Positions 15,514 to 23,443 of a stretch of 40,772 bases of DNA are shown here, piece after piece; position 1 is the first letter of the stretch, and each line of letters starts with the position of its first letter. The stretch is from JBFKOL01 sp041628815 (lineage in GTDB: Bacteria; Bacteroidota; Bacteroidia; Chitinophagales; Saprospiraceae): the NCBI GenBank assembly GCA_041628815.1, contig JBFKOL010000004.1, positions 1-40,772 of the forward strand, read 5' to 3'. The notes below the pieces were generated by a model. The model saw only the letters and a list, made by a program, of their open reading frames with translations. It was not told the origin of the DNA and did not search any database. Both the position numbers and the translations under genes were made by a program.

Positions 15514-15744
15514 ATGGAAAACAAAAACCTACTGTATTTTTTTTCACAACAAGTCAATCTTTATTTCGACAACAGGCTTACTGAAGAAAGCAAACAGACA
15601 CTACTCGATGCCGTAAAACAGGATGCCCAGTGCAATAAGGTCTTTAATCAGGAAAAAAACTTTCGCGATTTCATCCGAAACAACGTTAAAAGACCTTGTG
15701 CATCCGATAAACTCATCAACGATATAAGAAATAAGATCATCTGA
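15514..15744 (+). CDS. Small anti-sigma-like protein (76 aa)
   Basis: The sequence (NLLYFFSQQVNLYFDNRLTE, then LLDAVKQDAQCNKVFNQEKN) has the helical pattern of short zinc-finger anti-sigma proteins that follow this ECF sigma gene in many Bacteroidota. The usual H-x3-C-x2-C cluster is reduced to one Cys in that region (DAQCNKV), so zinc binding is unlikely. The end SDKLINDIRNKII is typical. There is no membrane segment. Location suggests it controls the sigma factor just upstream. Function inferred from position and shape only. Confidence 0.65.
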   Translation: MENKNLLYFFSQQVNLYFDNRLTEESKQTLLDAVKQDAQCNKVFNQEKNFRDFIRNNVKRPCASDKLINDIRNKII

Positions 15745-15755
15745 TTCCCCGGAAT

Positions 15756-15789
15756 TTTGAGTCAAGGAGATTCCACTTATTTACCTTTG
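15756..15789 (+). promoter_or_regulatory. prfA promoter (-33 TTTG, -7 TACCTTTG), leaderless
   Basis: TTTG at 15756-15759 and TACCTTTG at 15782-15789 are 22 bases apart. The box is followed by TAAC and then the ATG at 15794, so the RNA should start at or next to the start codon. Confidence 0.6.
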
Positions 15790-15793
15790 TAAC

Positions 15794-16864
15794 ATGTTGG
15801 ACAAACTCGAGGCTATACATGCCCGTTTTCTCGATATTGAAGAAAAACTAGCGGATCCTTCGATAATAGCTGATGTAAAGAAGTATGCATCCCTCCATAA
15901 GGAGTATAAGGAATTACAAGAACTGGAGAACATTTACCAGCAGTACAAAGAAATACTGAACGATATAAGGCATGCGGAACAGATGATGAAGGACCAGGAT
16001 CCAGAAATGAGAGAAATGGCGAGGATGGAGTACGAAGAAAGTGAATCTGCCCGAATTGAGCTCGAAGAAAATATCAAAGTATTGCTGATTCCGAAGGACC
16101 CAGAAGACAGTAAAGATGTGATCTTCGAAATACGATCGGGCACCGGCGGGGATGAGGCAAGCATTTTTGCAGGTGACCTATTCAGGATGTATACCAAATT
16201 TTTTGATGCGAGGAACTGGCCATATGAGGTCTTATCTTCTAATGAAGGAACAGTCGGAGGATTCAATAAAGTTGTTTTAGAAGTCAGCGGAGATGATGTG
16301 TATGGAGCGCTGAAATTCGAATCAGGGGCACATAGGGTACAACGGGTGCCCAAAACTGAATCTCAAGGCCGGGTTCATACTTCTGCCGCAACGGTAGCTG
16401 TTATCCCTAAATTTGAAGTAGAAGACATTGATATACGCAAGGAAGATTTAAGAACCGACACCTTCAGATCCAGTGGAGCAGGTGGTCAGCATGTAAACAA
16501 AACAGAGTCAGGCGTGCGCTTCACACACATACCTACTGGAATCGTCGCTGAAAGCACCGACAGCAGGTCGCAACACAAAAACCGTGAAATAGCATTGACT
16601 CGTCTTTATGCCAAGTTGAGACAAGCCCGGGAAGAAAAATACGAAACCGAGCAAAAAGCCCAGCGACAAACGCTTGTTGGCACCGGTGACCGATCGGATA
16701 AGATACGGACCTACAACTATCCTCAAAACAGGGTGACCGATCACCGTATCAATCTCACCCTATATAACCTTGACAAGATCATGGAAGGGAACATTGACGA
16801 GATCATTGAAGCACTCCAGGTGGCAGAAAATGCAGAAAAAATGAAAGAAGGGGCAATTGGGTAA
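15794..16864 (+). CDS. prfA: Peptide chain release factor 1 (356 aa)
   Basis: RF1 reads UAG and UAA stop codons and triggers peptide release. The GGQ motif is at residues 230-232 in SSGAGGQHVNKTESGVR. HRVQRVPKTESQGRVHTSAA marks RF1 rather than RF2. In RF1 the codon-reading tripeptide is usually PAT; here the corresponding position reads PKT, keeping the PxT form. The N-terminal helical domain (MLDKLEAIHARFLDIEEKLA) and the length are standard. It converges with the TolB/BamA-like gene only seven bases away. Confidence 0.96.
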   Translation: MLDKLEAIHARFLDIEEKLADPSIIADVKKYASLHKEYKELQELENIYQQYKEILNDIRHAEQMMKDQDPEMREMARMEYEESESARIELEENIKVLLIPKDPEDSKDVIFEIRSGTGGDEASIFAGDLFRMYTKFFDARNWPYEVLSSNEGTVGGFNKVVLEVSGDDVYGALKFESGAHRVQRVPKTESQGRVHTSAATVAVIPKFEVEDIDIRKEDLRTDTFRSSGAGGQHVNKTESGVRFTHIPTGIVAESTDSRSQHKNREIALTRLYAKLRQAREEKYETEQKAQRQTLVGTGDRSDKIRTYNYPQNRVTDHRINLTLYNLDKIMEGNIDEIIEALQVAENAEKMKEGAIG

Positions 16865-16871
16865 AGTTGTT

Positions 16872-19800
16872 TTAAAAATCGGTACCAAGTGAAATATATA
16901 ATTTCGGGTTTCCGGTAATTCCACTTTCAACGCCCCACGCATAGTCAGCCCGGATGAAATAACCTAAAAAATGCAACCTCGCCCCGGCGCCATAACCATA
17001 GATGAAATTGTCCCGGTCTAAATTCAAGGTGATGGACAGCCCGGGGGCATCGTCAATAATTACAGTATTCAACGGATTGTTTTCCTTCTTGGGGAGAAAT
17101 CCATGCCATGCAGAGCCCGCATCAACAAATCCTACTACCTGAATATTTCTGAGGAATTTGGAACGCAACTCTTTACGGCTCAGATATTTGAAAATGGGTA
17201 TGCGCAGTTCGGCACTACCTAAAAGAAATGATCTGCCGTTCCTGACATTATGGTTGAAACCCCTGAGATTGGGCGCAATCGTCTTAAATGCAAAATTCTG
17301 GTCCGACGGCACAGGAATTTCTTGATTGAATTTGGGGACAACCCATCCATCGGTCCCTCCTACGTAATACAGAATTTTGTCCGATCCGAATGAAGTGGCA
17401 CCTGCAGACCGGAACGCAAGCACAGAGTTCCTCATAAAAGGCACATAATATCGGGCATCAAATCCGGCAACCAAAGTGTATCCACGACTAAGATCGAGAT
17501 CAAACCCACCCTCCGAACTGACGTCAAACCTGTTGATAGCCTCAAAATAGGCCTTGTATCGAGCACCGTGTCTTAAATTAAGATCGATGTCCAGGGTATT
17601 GTCGAAAATATATTCGAGTTTCAGACTCATTCTTTGCTCGTTGAGTCTTTCTGCTTCTGAAGTGACCGGATCGGTGTTGAGAAGAAACCCATTATCGATC
17701 CTGAGCTGCCCTGTCGCCCTCAGACTCCTGTATGTGTTCAAAGGGTAACTCAGCCGGTGCAATGCTATAAAAGCCGTAGATCTCTGTTCTCGTACTTCTC
17801 CATTAAACAGGATATTCTCTGTCTTTTGTTTACGGTAAAGAGCATATCTTCTGTCGAGTCGTTCTCGTTTGTCATCCAGTATTGAAAAAAATTCGGAACC
17901 CTTGAGATTCAATGGAAATCTCATACCGACCTCCACTTCAAAATCCTCGAAAATATCTTTAACGATACCCTTGACCAGCAATCCAGATTGCTGCGCCTCA
18001 ATTTCGCGATTGTCTCTGGTATAGGTTTCAAGGCCTTCAAAAAGGACTTCATTGTCCACTCTGGTGATAATATCTTCCAGTTTGAATTGTCGACGAGAGG
18101 CCACTGCCCGTGCAGAAACAAATTCTATTACTTTACGGTCTGCAGGTTCATTCGGTATTGGCTGGTATTGCCGATTGGAAATTCTGAACTTGGCGCTTTT
18201 TTCCAGGTTTTCGACAACCGGAGGGTCGGGGAAAGGGCTTTCAAACAACAGACCGGGATCAACAGGATCCGGCTCTTCCGGCAACTGGCGTGTATCCTGA
18301 GTGAAATTTATGGTTGAAGCGTTAGATGTGTAATAAATACTGCTGCTGGCATTCCAGTTGGGTTGTGCTAAAAAAGTTTGATAAGAACCTTCATAGTACG
18401 CTTGTAAAACATACTTACCAGAACCAGCAACAGCATCATGTATGATGATGTTTCTCGAATAATTTGAGTTGATATAAGGTCGTCGGCGAGATTTTAGGTC
18501 TATCACCCAGCGATTCATCATTCCGCTACGGGCATCGAGAAATGTGAGAAAACCATTCTGTACCAGTCTTGGCTGTGTTTCATTTCGATCGGGAGAATTG
18601 GTGAGGTTCAAAGCAACGTCACCATTTAACGGAAGAAAGAACACATCATAGAGTGTTAAGGGCAATAGGGTATCCAGGTCCACTGGCGCAATGGTCGATG
18701 TCGTCCTGTTGGAGGTAAAAAGAATTCCTTTCTGATCTCCAATATTAGCTACCGAAGCTTCTAAGTCATCGTAGAAATCATTCGTAATCCTTTCCGTTTG
18801 TCTGTTACGGGCTTTGTAGATATAAAGGTCTGAGAATGCATCGGTTGTGGCCGAAAAGAGGTATTCCTCATCGGTCAGGTAATCAATGGAATAGATGCGT
18901 TGATAAAGCTCAGGAACCACTTGCTCTACATACTGACCGGTCGGAAGGTCAATTTTTCGAAGTGTAATCACGTCTTTGTTTTCGTAACACAAAGTGATTT
19001 CTCGCCCATCAGGCCTCCAGGCAACCAGGGGATAGTTGTAGTCCGGTTGTTGAACAGCATTTTTGCTTCCGTAGCTGAAAAGCGTTTGTTTCTTTCGCGT
19101 CTCCAGGTCCAACATTTCCAGGTGATACCGACCCTGGTTGTTGACGGCGTAGACGAAGCGACTTCCATCCGGACTCAATTTCAGCAAGCTTTTCGGAAAA
19201 TATTTTTTAAAGCCAAGATTGATCTTTTGCAAATCAGAGAACGGTTCAAAGGCCTCTTCTTCCTGCTTGAAAAGTTCATTGTAAAACCGGAACCAATCCT
19301 CTTTCAACCGATCAAAATTAAACCCGAAAACGAATTCGATATTTTCATCAAAGTCCTTGCGAAGACGCATGAGATATAACAAGGTGGTAATGGAAGTTCT
19401 TCCATATTTAACCTCCAGGTAATGCCATAAGGTGTGCCCCGCAACACGAGGATGATCCCTGGCCAACTTGTCAAAGTTCCGGTATCGCTTTACGTGTAAA
19501 TTCCAGAGATCGCGCATTTCATCTTCCATCAGGTAGTCCCAAGGTGCGCCAGCATAACTGACAAAACCCTTGATATACCAGTCGGGTATATCAAGGTCTG
19601 GGTCGCTGTCGACGATTTCCTGCAATCCTTTTTTCGAATACATGGAGTTGAAATAGATATGGGCGACCCCTTCCCTGATCCTCCTTCGAAGATTCAAATG
19701 ACTGCCGTCAAAAAAAACAAACATCCGGCTACCAATGACTTTGGTGACTTCATTTTTGGTCTCAAAGGTCTCTTCATTGCCTATATTGCTCTGAAGCAGG

Positions 19801-20090
19801 TCCGACAAATCGGTGTAAACGATGATCTCTATTTTGTCGTTAATCCTGTGTTCTACTATGTCCTGTATGTCGGGGTGAATGTATTCGGCAATCTGCACAG
19901 AAACCTGCGCCACATTGCGACCTTTCCCATACCAGTAGACAACAAAATTTTCAGTCTCGTACATCCACCACTTGCTGAAGTCGTCGTGGTACTGAACCCT
20001 GTTTTTGCCAAAATCAGTACGAATACTCTGGGCCTTGGATAAAACAGGGCACCACAAGAGGATCAACAGAGTGATAAGTAGTTTTGGCAT
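16872..20090 (-). CDS. TolB-like beta-propeller / BamA-like barrel outer-membrane protein (1072 aa)
   Basis: The ATG at 20088-20090 is chosen because a signal peptide starts there (MPKLLITLLILLWCPVLSKA); a start 45 bases upstream only adds a basic extension. The N-terminal third resembles a peptidase-MA-type domain (ENFVVYWYGKGRNVAQVSVQ, PDWYIKGFVSYAGAPWDYL), but HExxH is absent; the equivalent place reads REGVAHIYFN. TolB/WD40-like blades follow (LSPDGSRFVYAVNNQGRY, WRPDGREITLCYENK). From about residue 760 it looks like an Omp85 barrel (LRGFNHNVRNGRSFLLGSAE, VGFVDAGSAWHGF, ending LYISLGTDF). Bacteroidota carry such large proteins, often named translocation protein TolB. Its role is unknown; it is presumably in the outer membrane. 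Confidence 0.82.
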   Translation of the reverse strand: MPKLLITLLILLWCPVLSKAQSIRTDFGKNRVQYHDDFSKWWMYETENFVVYWYGKGRNVAQVSVQIAEYIHPDIQDIVEHRINDKIEIIVYTDLSDLLQSNIGNEETFETKNEVTKVIGSRMFVFFDGSHLNLRRRIREGVAHIYFNSMYSKKGLQEIVDSDPDLDIPDWYIKGFVSYAGAPWDYLMEDEMRDLWNLHVKRYRNFDKLARDHPRVAGHTLWHYLEVKYGRTSITTLLYLMRLRKDFDENIEFVFGFNFDRLKEDWFRFYNELFKQEEEAFEPFSDLQKINLGFKKYFPKSLLKLSPDGSRFVYAVNNQGRYHLEMLDLETRKKQTLFSYGSKNAVQQPDYNYPLVAWRPDGREITLCYENKDVITLRKIDLPTGQYVEQVVPELYQRIYSIDYLTDEEYLFSATTDAFSDLYIYKARNRQTERITNDFYDDLEASVANIGDQKGILFTSNRTTSTIAPVDLDTLLPLTLYDVFFLPLNGDVALNLTNSPDRNETQPRLVQNGFLTFLDARSGMMNRWVIDLKSRRRPYINSNYSRNIIIHDAVAGSGKYVLQAYYEGSYQTFLAQPNWNASSSIYYTSNASTINFTQDTRQLPEEPDPVDPGLLFESPFPDPPVVENLEKSAKFRISNRQYQPIPNEPADRKVIEFVSARAVASRRQFKLEDIITRVDNEVLFEGLETYTRDNREIEAQQSGLLVKGIVKDIFEDFEVEVGMRFPLNLKGSEFFSILDDKRERLDRRYALYRKQKTENILFNGEVREQRSTAFIALHRLSYPLNTYRSLRATGQLRIDNGFLLNTDPVTSEAERLNEQRMSLKLEYIFDNTLDIDLNLRHGARYKAYFEAINRFDVSSEGGFDLDLSRGYTLVAGFDARYYVPFMRNSVLAFRSAGATSFGSDKILYYVGGTDGWVVPKFNQEIPVPSDQNFAFKTIAPNLRGFNHNVRNGRSFLLGSAELRIPIFKYLSRKELRSKFLRNIQVVGFVDAGSAWHGFLPKKENNPLNTVIIDDAPGLSITLNLDRDNFIYGYGAGARLHFLGYFIRADYAWGVESGITGNPKLYISLGTDF

Positions 20091-20193
20091 TTCAATGACA
20101 ATAATCTTACGTCGAATGACTTCTTGAGTAAACATAGTTTATAACGAATCCCGGAAATCAGGGTTCAAACCGCAAAGTGCTTCTAAATAAAAC

Positions 20194-20201
20194 TAATTTT
20201 G
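20194..20201 (+). promoter_or_regulatory. -7 element TAATTTTG four bases before the MBL gene start (leaderless)
   Basis: TAATTTTG is followed by GCTT and the ATG at 20206. The spacing equals that at prfA and at the TrpF-like gene. No clear -33 TTTG is visible. Confidence 0.5.
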
Positions 20202-20205
20202 GCTT

Positions 20206-20853
20206 ATGAGCAATGTAAAGGTCTTCACTTTCAATGCATTTCAGGAAAATACCTACCTTCTTTGGTCTAACAATGGAGATTGCTGGATCATTGACCCTGG
20301 GTGCTCATCAACGGGAGAAGAGAACATTTTGAAGAAATTCATTGATGATCGCGGCCTTCATCCTGTGAGACTGATCAATACGCATTGTCATATAGATCAT
20401 ATTCTGGGGAATGAGTACGTAAGCCGGACCTTCGACTTGAAACTCGAAGCCCACAAGAACGAAAAAGATATCCTGAGAAGCGGAAAAGTGGTAGCCGATA
20501 TGTATGGCCTTCCCTATAGCCCATCTCCTACCATTGAGCATTTTTTGGAAGAGGGCGATGAGTTAGCACTGGGAGAGACCATTTTCCAGGTGCTCCTTAC
20601 TCCGGGACATTCTCCGGGAAGCATTTGTCTTTACACCCCGTCAAAAGGAATGGTTATTGGAGGAGACGTATTGTTCTATGGAAGTATAGGAAGAACAGAT
20701 TTACCTGGTGGCAACTATGAAACATTGATTAGAAGTATCAAAGAGAAGTTGCTGGTTCTTCCGGACGAAACAATAATCATGCCCGGCCACGGACCTAATA
20801 CAAACATTGGCTTTGAACGGACAAACAATCCTTTCCTAAACCAAAGATTATGA
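20206..20853 (+). CDS. MBL-fold metallo-hydrolase, glyoxalase II-like (215 aa)
   Basis: The metal ligands are clear: HCHIDH (His60, His62, Asp64, His65), His135 in TPGHSPGS, Asp154 in GGDVLF and His195 in PGHGP. The sequence from FQENTYLLW to the end matches the common bacterial YcbL/GloB-like group (about 210 residues), which hydrolyses thioesters such as S-lactoylglutathione or related small substrates. The substrate cannot be told here. Its end overlaps the haloperoxidase-like gene on the other strand by six bases. Confidence 0.9.
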   Translation: MSNVKVFTFNAFQENTYLLWSNNGDCWIIDPGCSSTGEENILKKFIDDRGLHPVRLINTHCHIDHILGNEYVSRTFDLKLEAHKNEKDILRSGKVVADMYGLPYSPSPTIEHFLEEGDELALGETIFQVLLTPGHSPGSICLYTPSKGMVIGGDVLFYGSIGRTDLPGGNYETLIRSIKEKLLVLPDETIIMPGHGPNTNIGFERTNNPFLNQRL

Positions 20854-22176
20854 TTTCATCTCGATGTTCTCAACGATGAACTTTCCTATTTTTTCTCCTT
20901 GTTCTACCCCGTAGTCAATGGCAGGTCGGTAATGTATGCCCCCGTACAATCTGCTGATAGCGGCTTCTTCCGAGGCGTGGAAAAAGGATTTAAACTTTCT
21001 GACCGGCAAACCATATTCTAGCTCAACAGTATCGTCAAAAGCAAAATCATCACCATAGATACTTGTTAATGCGACGGCTGCTGCCCTGGAAATGACGCTG
21101 TGACCACTGGTGTGTTCGGGAAACGGCGGTGTCTGCAAAACGGGCACCCAGTTTTCGTCAATGTATTCATTGATTACGGTTTCCGGCCGTACAAGATTGC
21201 TTCTGTATTTTTCGTCCCAGCAACTGATGAACGCATCGGCCAGGGCTATGGATGTAAGTGCATAGGTTTCAATGGACTTTGAGAGATCGGCATCCGCTTT
21301 TCGGCAAGCCAGGGCCGCTATACCGATCCAGTGACCGCCTGGGGTGATTTTCTTACTGGCATGCATGACGTGACCTGTTACATTCAAAACAAAGGGGTTG
21401 CAGTCCCAAAAGCTGGCTATTTCACGTTTTTCTTCATCGGCCGTCTTTACTACATCATACACTTCCATAGTTTCTTTAAAAAATTGACTACCATCTTTCA
21501 TGTCGAATGATGTAGGGGGTGCAGGCACAAATTGATCAGCGGAGTCGATTACAAAGGTTCTGATTTCTCGCCAGTGAGGTTCTATGCCATCAAAATATCC
21601 TGGTGGCGTGGGTTTCCACCGGGCAGGATCCCTGTTAATTGAAAACTTGGGATAGGTCCTCGTCTGTTTGTACATGTCGCCATTCGACCATTCAATGATG
21701 TGTTGTGCCACCGCTTCACCGTAGGCCACGGATGCCTCCCATACCTTCCGGGGTACCCCTTTCTTTCTCATATCTGAATTGAGAGTTTCCTCGAATAGGG
21801 TCATTTTATCTTCCGAAAAAATAAAATGTCTTGCTGTCTTATTGAATGCAGTTACAGCTGATATGGTAGGAGATATAATGTCTGAAGTAGGTGCAGGCGC
21901 AGCAGTTAGTTCGTGGATCTGTCCAGAAAGAGATTGGTAATTTTGGTTGAAAGACGCCATCACCTCGTATGCAGCAATACTGGGGTAAACATAATTTCTG
22001 CTGGCAACCGGAGGGGAAAAGATATCATAGACAATGATGTCTGACAGGTTCTTCATCGAACGATGTAGGTATTCAGGATCTTCAAAGTCCGATTCTATAA
22101 ATTCAGCCTGCTGGCATGAAAAAATAACCAGACAACAAAGGCATGAAACGAATATGGGCTTAATGAAATCTATCAT
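20848..22176 (-). CDS. Vanadium-dependent haloperoxidase-type PAP2 lipoprotein (442 aa)
   Basis: The N-terminus MIDFIKPIFVSCLCCLVIFSCQ carries a lipobox (IFSC), so it is a lipoprotein. The C-terminal half has the PAP2/haloperoxidase motifs: PPFPEHTSGHSVISRAA (vanadate/phosphate-binding loop with Ser-Gly-His) and, near the end, ISRLYGGIHYRPAIDYGVEQ with the Arg...His core. Family members with this domain halogenate organic substrates or dephosphorylate. The sequence cannot decide, and many Bacteroidota homologues are of unknown substrate. It converges on the MBL gene and is 52 bases downstream of lacI on the same strand. Confidence 0.85.
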   Translation of the reverse strand: MIDFIKPIFVSCLCCLVIFSCQQAEFIESDFEDPEYLHRSMKNLSDIIVYDIFSPPVASRNYVYPSIAAYEVMASFNQNYQSLSGQIHELTAAPAPTSDIISPTISAVTAFNKTARHFIFSEDKMTLFEETLNSDMRKKGVPRKVWEASVAYGEAVAQHIIEWSNGDMYKQTRTYPKFSINRDPARWKPTPPGYFDGIEPHWREIRTFVIDSADQFVPAPPTSFDMKDGSQFFKETMEVYDVVKTADEEKREIASFWDCNPFVLNVTGHVMHASKKITPGGHWIGIAALACRKADADLSKSIETYALTSIALADAFISCWDEKYRSNLVRPETVINEYIDENWVPVLQTPPFPEHTSGHSVISRAAAVALTSIYGDDFAFDDTVELEYGLPVRKFKSFFHASEEAAISRLYGGIHYRPAIDYGVEQGEKIGKFIVENIEMKS

Positions 22177-22228
22177 GATATCTGTAAACTTTGAGACTCA
22201 CAAAGATGAGGTGATTGAGACTGTTTTT

Positions 22229-23260
22229 TCAACTTTTTGTTAGGCTAATCCTGCTGGACTCTCGGATCATGAGGTGTGCACCATAGGTTTTTTGGATGGT
22301 CTTCGACTTATTTTCTATTACTTCTGTCAATATTTCACAGGCAGTTTGGCCCATGCTCCTGCCATTTTGTTCCACAGACGTGAGCTTAGGGTTGAGAAAG
22401 TTTGACAATTTGGAATTGCTGTAACCCACTACCGCGATGTCCTCGGGAATTCGAAGTTTTCTTTGGTGAATGGATCTGTACACTCCAGCGGCAACATCAT
22501 CAGTTACAGCGAATACAGCATCTGGGCGCACATCGTTTTTTGCGAAAATTTCATTCATAAGAAGGTATCCCTCTTCCTCATTCGATTGTTGCGCAGAAAG
22601 CACTAGGGAAGATCGATACTTTATGTTGTGGGATAGCAGTGCCTGGCGATAACCCCTGAATCGCTCTGAAGCAATACTGCAACTGGCGTCACCTCGTATG
22701 TGCGCGATGTGCTTTCTGCCTTGCAGTATAAGATGTTCTGTGGCAATCCGTCCGCCATTAAAGTCATCGTATTGCACAAAACTTCCGCTATGGGTTTTGA
22801 GTGTTCTGTCCAGTAAAACAACTGAAATGCCCCTTCTAACAATTTCTTTTACGTTTTGATTTGAAGCGTCGTGTTTCGAGGGTGTCAAGATGATGCCTGA
22901 AACAAAGTAATCAGCAAACATTTCAATTATGGCAGCCTCTTTTACGGGATCCTGGTTGCTCTCCCCGATAATGATCAAGTTTTCGCCTTGCTTTGCTGCG
23001 TTCATGATGCCATTGAGAATGGTTGAGTAGAAATAATGATCTACAGAAGGCAATATGACACCTATAAGCTTGTTGGCTGTATTCTTTCTCAAAGATACTG
23101 CCAGAACATTGGGTTTATAGTCGAGCATACGCGCGACTTCTGTAACCGCCTGTTTGGTCTGTGCACCAATATCTTCCTTATTGTTGAGCGCCCTTGAAAC
23201 TGTGGCAACTGACACATTAAGAGCTGTCGCTATATCTTTCAAGGTGGCTCGTTTCTTCAT
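22229..23260 (-). CDS. LacI-family transcriptional regulator (343 aa)
   Basis: LacI proteins are dimeric, sugar-responsive DNA-binding regulators. The HTH is ATLKDIATALNVSVATVSRA (residues 5-24), then LNNKEDIGAQTKQAVTEVA and the hinge region LDYKPNVLAVSLRKN. The periplasmic-binding-like effector domain follows (LIGVILPSVDHYFYSTILNG, DAVFAVTDDVAAGVYRSIHQ, VVGYSNSKLSNFLNPKLTSV). It is transcribed away from susC, with a palindrome with the core AAACGTTT in the gap. That arrangement suggests it controls the uptake operon and itself. Its ligand, probably a sugar, is unknown. Confidence 0.95.
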   Translation of the reverse strand: MKKRATLKDIATALNVSVATVSRALNNKEDIGAQTKQAVTEVARMLDYKPNVLAVSLRKNTANKLIGVILPSVDHYFYSTILNGIMNAAKQGENLIIIGESNQDPVKEAAIIEMFADYFVSGIILTPSKHDASNQNVKEIVRRGISVVLLDRTLKTHSGSFVQYDDFNGGRIATEHLILQGRKHIAHIRGDASCSIASERFRGYRQALLSHNIKYRSSLVLSAQQSNEEEGYLLMNEIFAKNDVRPDAVFAVTDDVAAGVYRSIHQRKLRIPEDIAVVGYSNSKLSNFLNPKLTSVEQNGRSMGQTACEILTEVIENKSKTIQKTYGAHLMIRESSRISLTKS

Positions 23261-23266
23261 ATATTA

Positions 23267-23274
23267 CAAAAATA
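23267..23274 (-). promoter_or_regulatory. -7 element TATTTTTG six bases before the lacI start
   Basis: The minus strand reads TATTTTTG, then TAATAT and the ATG at 23260, so the transcript is nearly or fully leaderless. The -33 region would fall near 23292, within the palindrome described separately. Confidence 0.45.
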
Positions 23275-23286
23275 AAGTTATTAACT

Positions 23287-23296
23287 TAAACGTTTA
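23287..23296. promoter_or_regulatory. Palindromic LacI-family operator candidate (TAAACGTTTA)
   Basis: TAAACGTTTA is a perfect 10-bp palindrome with the central CG and AAAC/GTTT halves usual for LacI/PurR-type operators. It lies 26 bases upstream of the lacI start codon, across that gene's expected -33 region, and about 70 bases before the susC -7 box. Repression of lacI and control of susC are inferred from position. Confidence 0.5.
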
Positions 23297-23367
23297 CGGA
23301 GACCTTTATGTAAATTCGGTAAACACTTATGAATACAACTGCCCCATAATTAGTAATGTCATTTTTT

Positions 23368-23375
23368 TAAGTTTG
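23368..23375 (+). promoter_or_regulatory. -7 element TAAGTTTG for susC
   Basis: TAAGTTTG matches TAnnTTTG, 68 bases before the susC ATG. I find no TTTG at the correct distance upstream, which would fit a promoter needing an activator. Confidence 0.4.
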
Positions 23376-23443
23376 TGGGATGTGGGGGCTTCCCTGCAAC
23401 ATCTATATCGATAATTATCTAACATTAACATCTAAAAAGTCGT

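Noticed and set aside
22177..22228. A short repeated TTGAGACT motif between the haloperoxidase and lacI genes
   Set aside because: Two 8-base copies are not beyond chance in such a short gap, and no operator symmetry is present.
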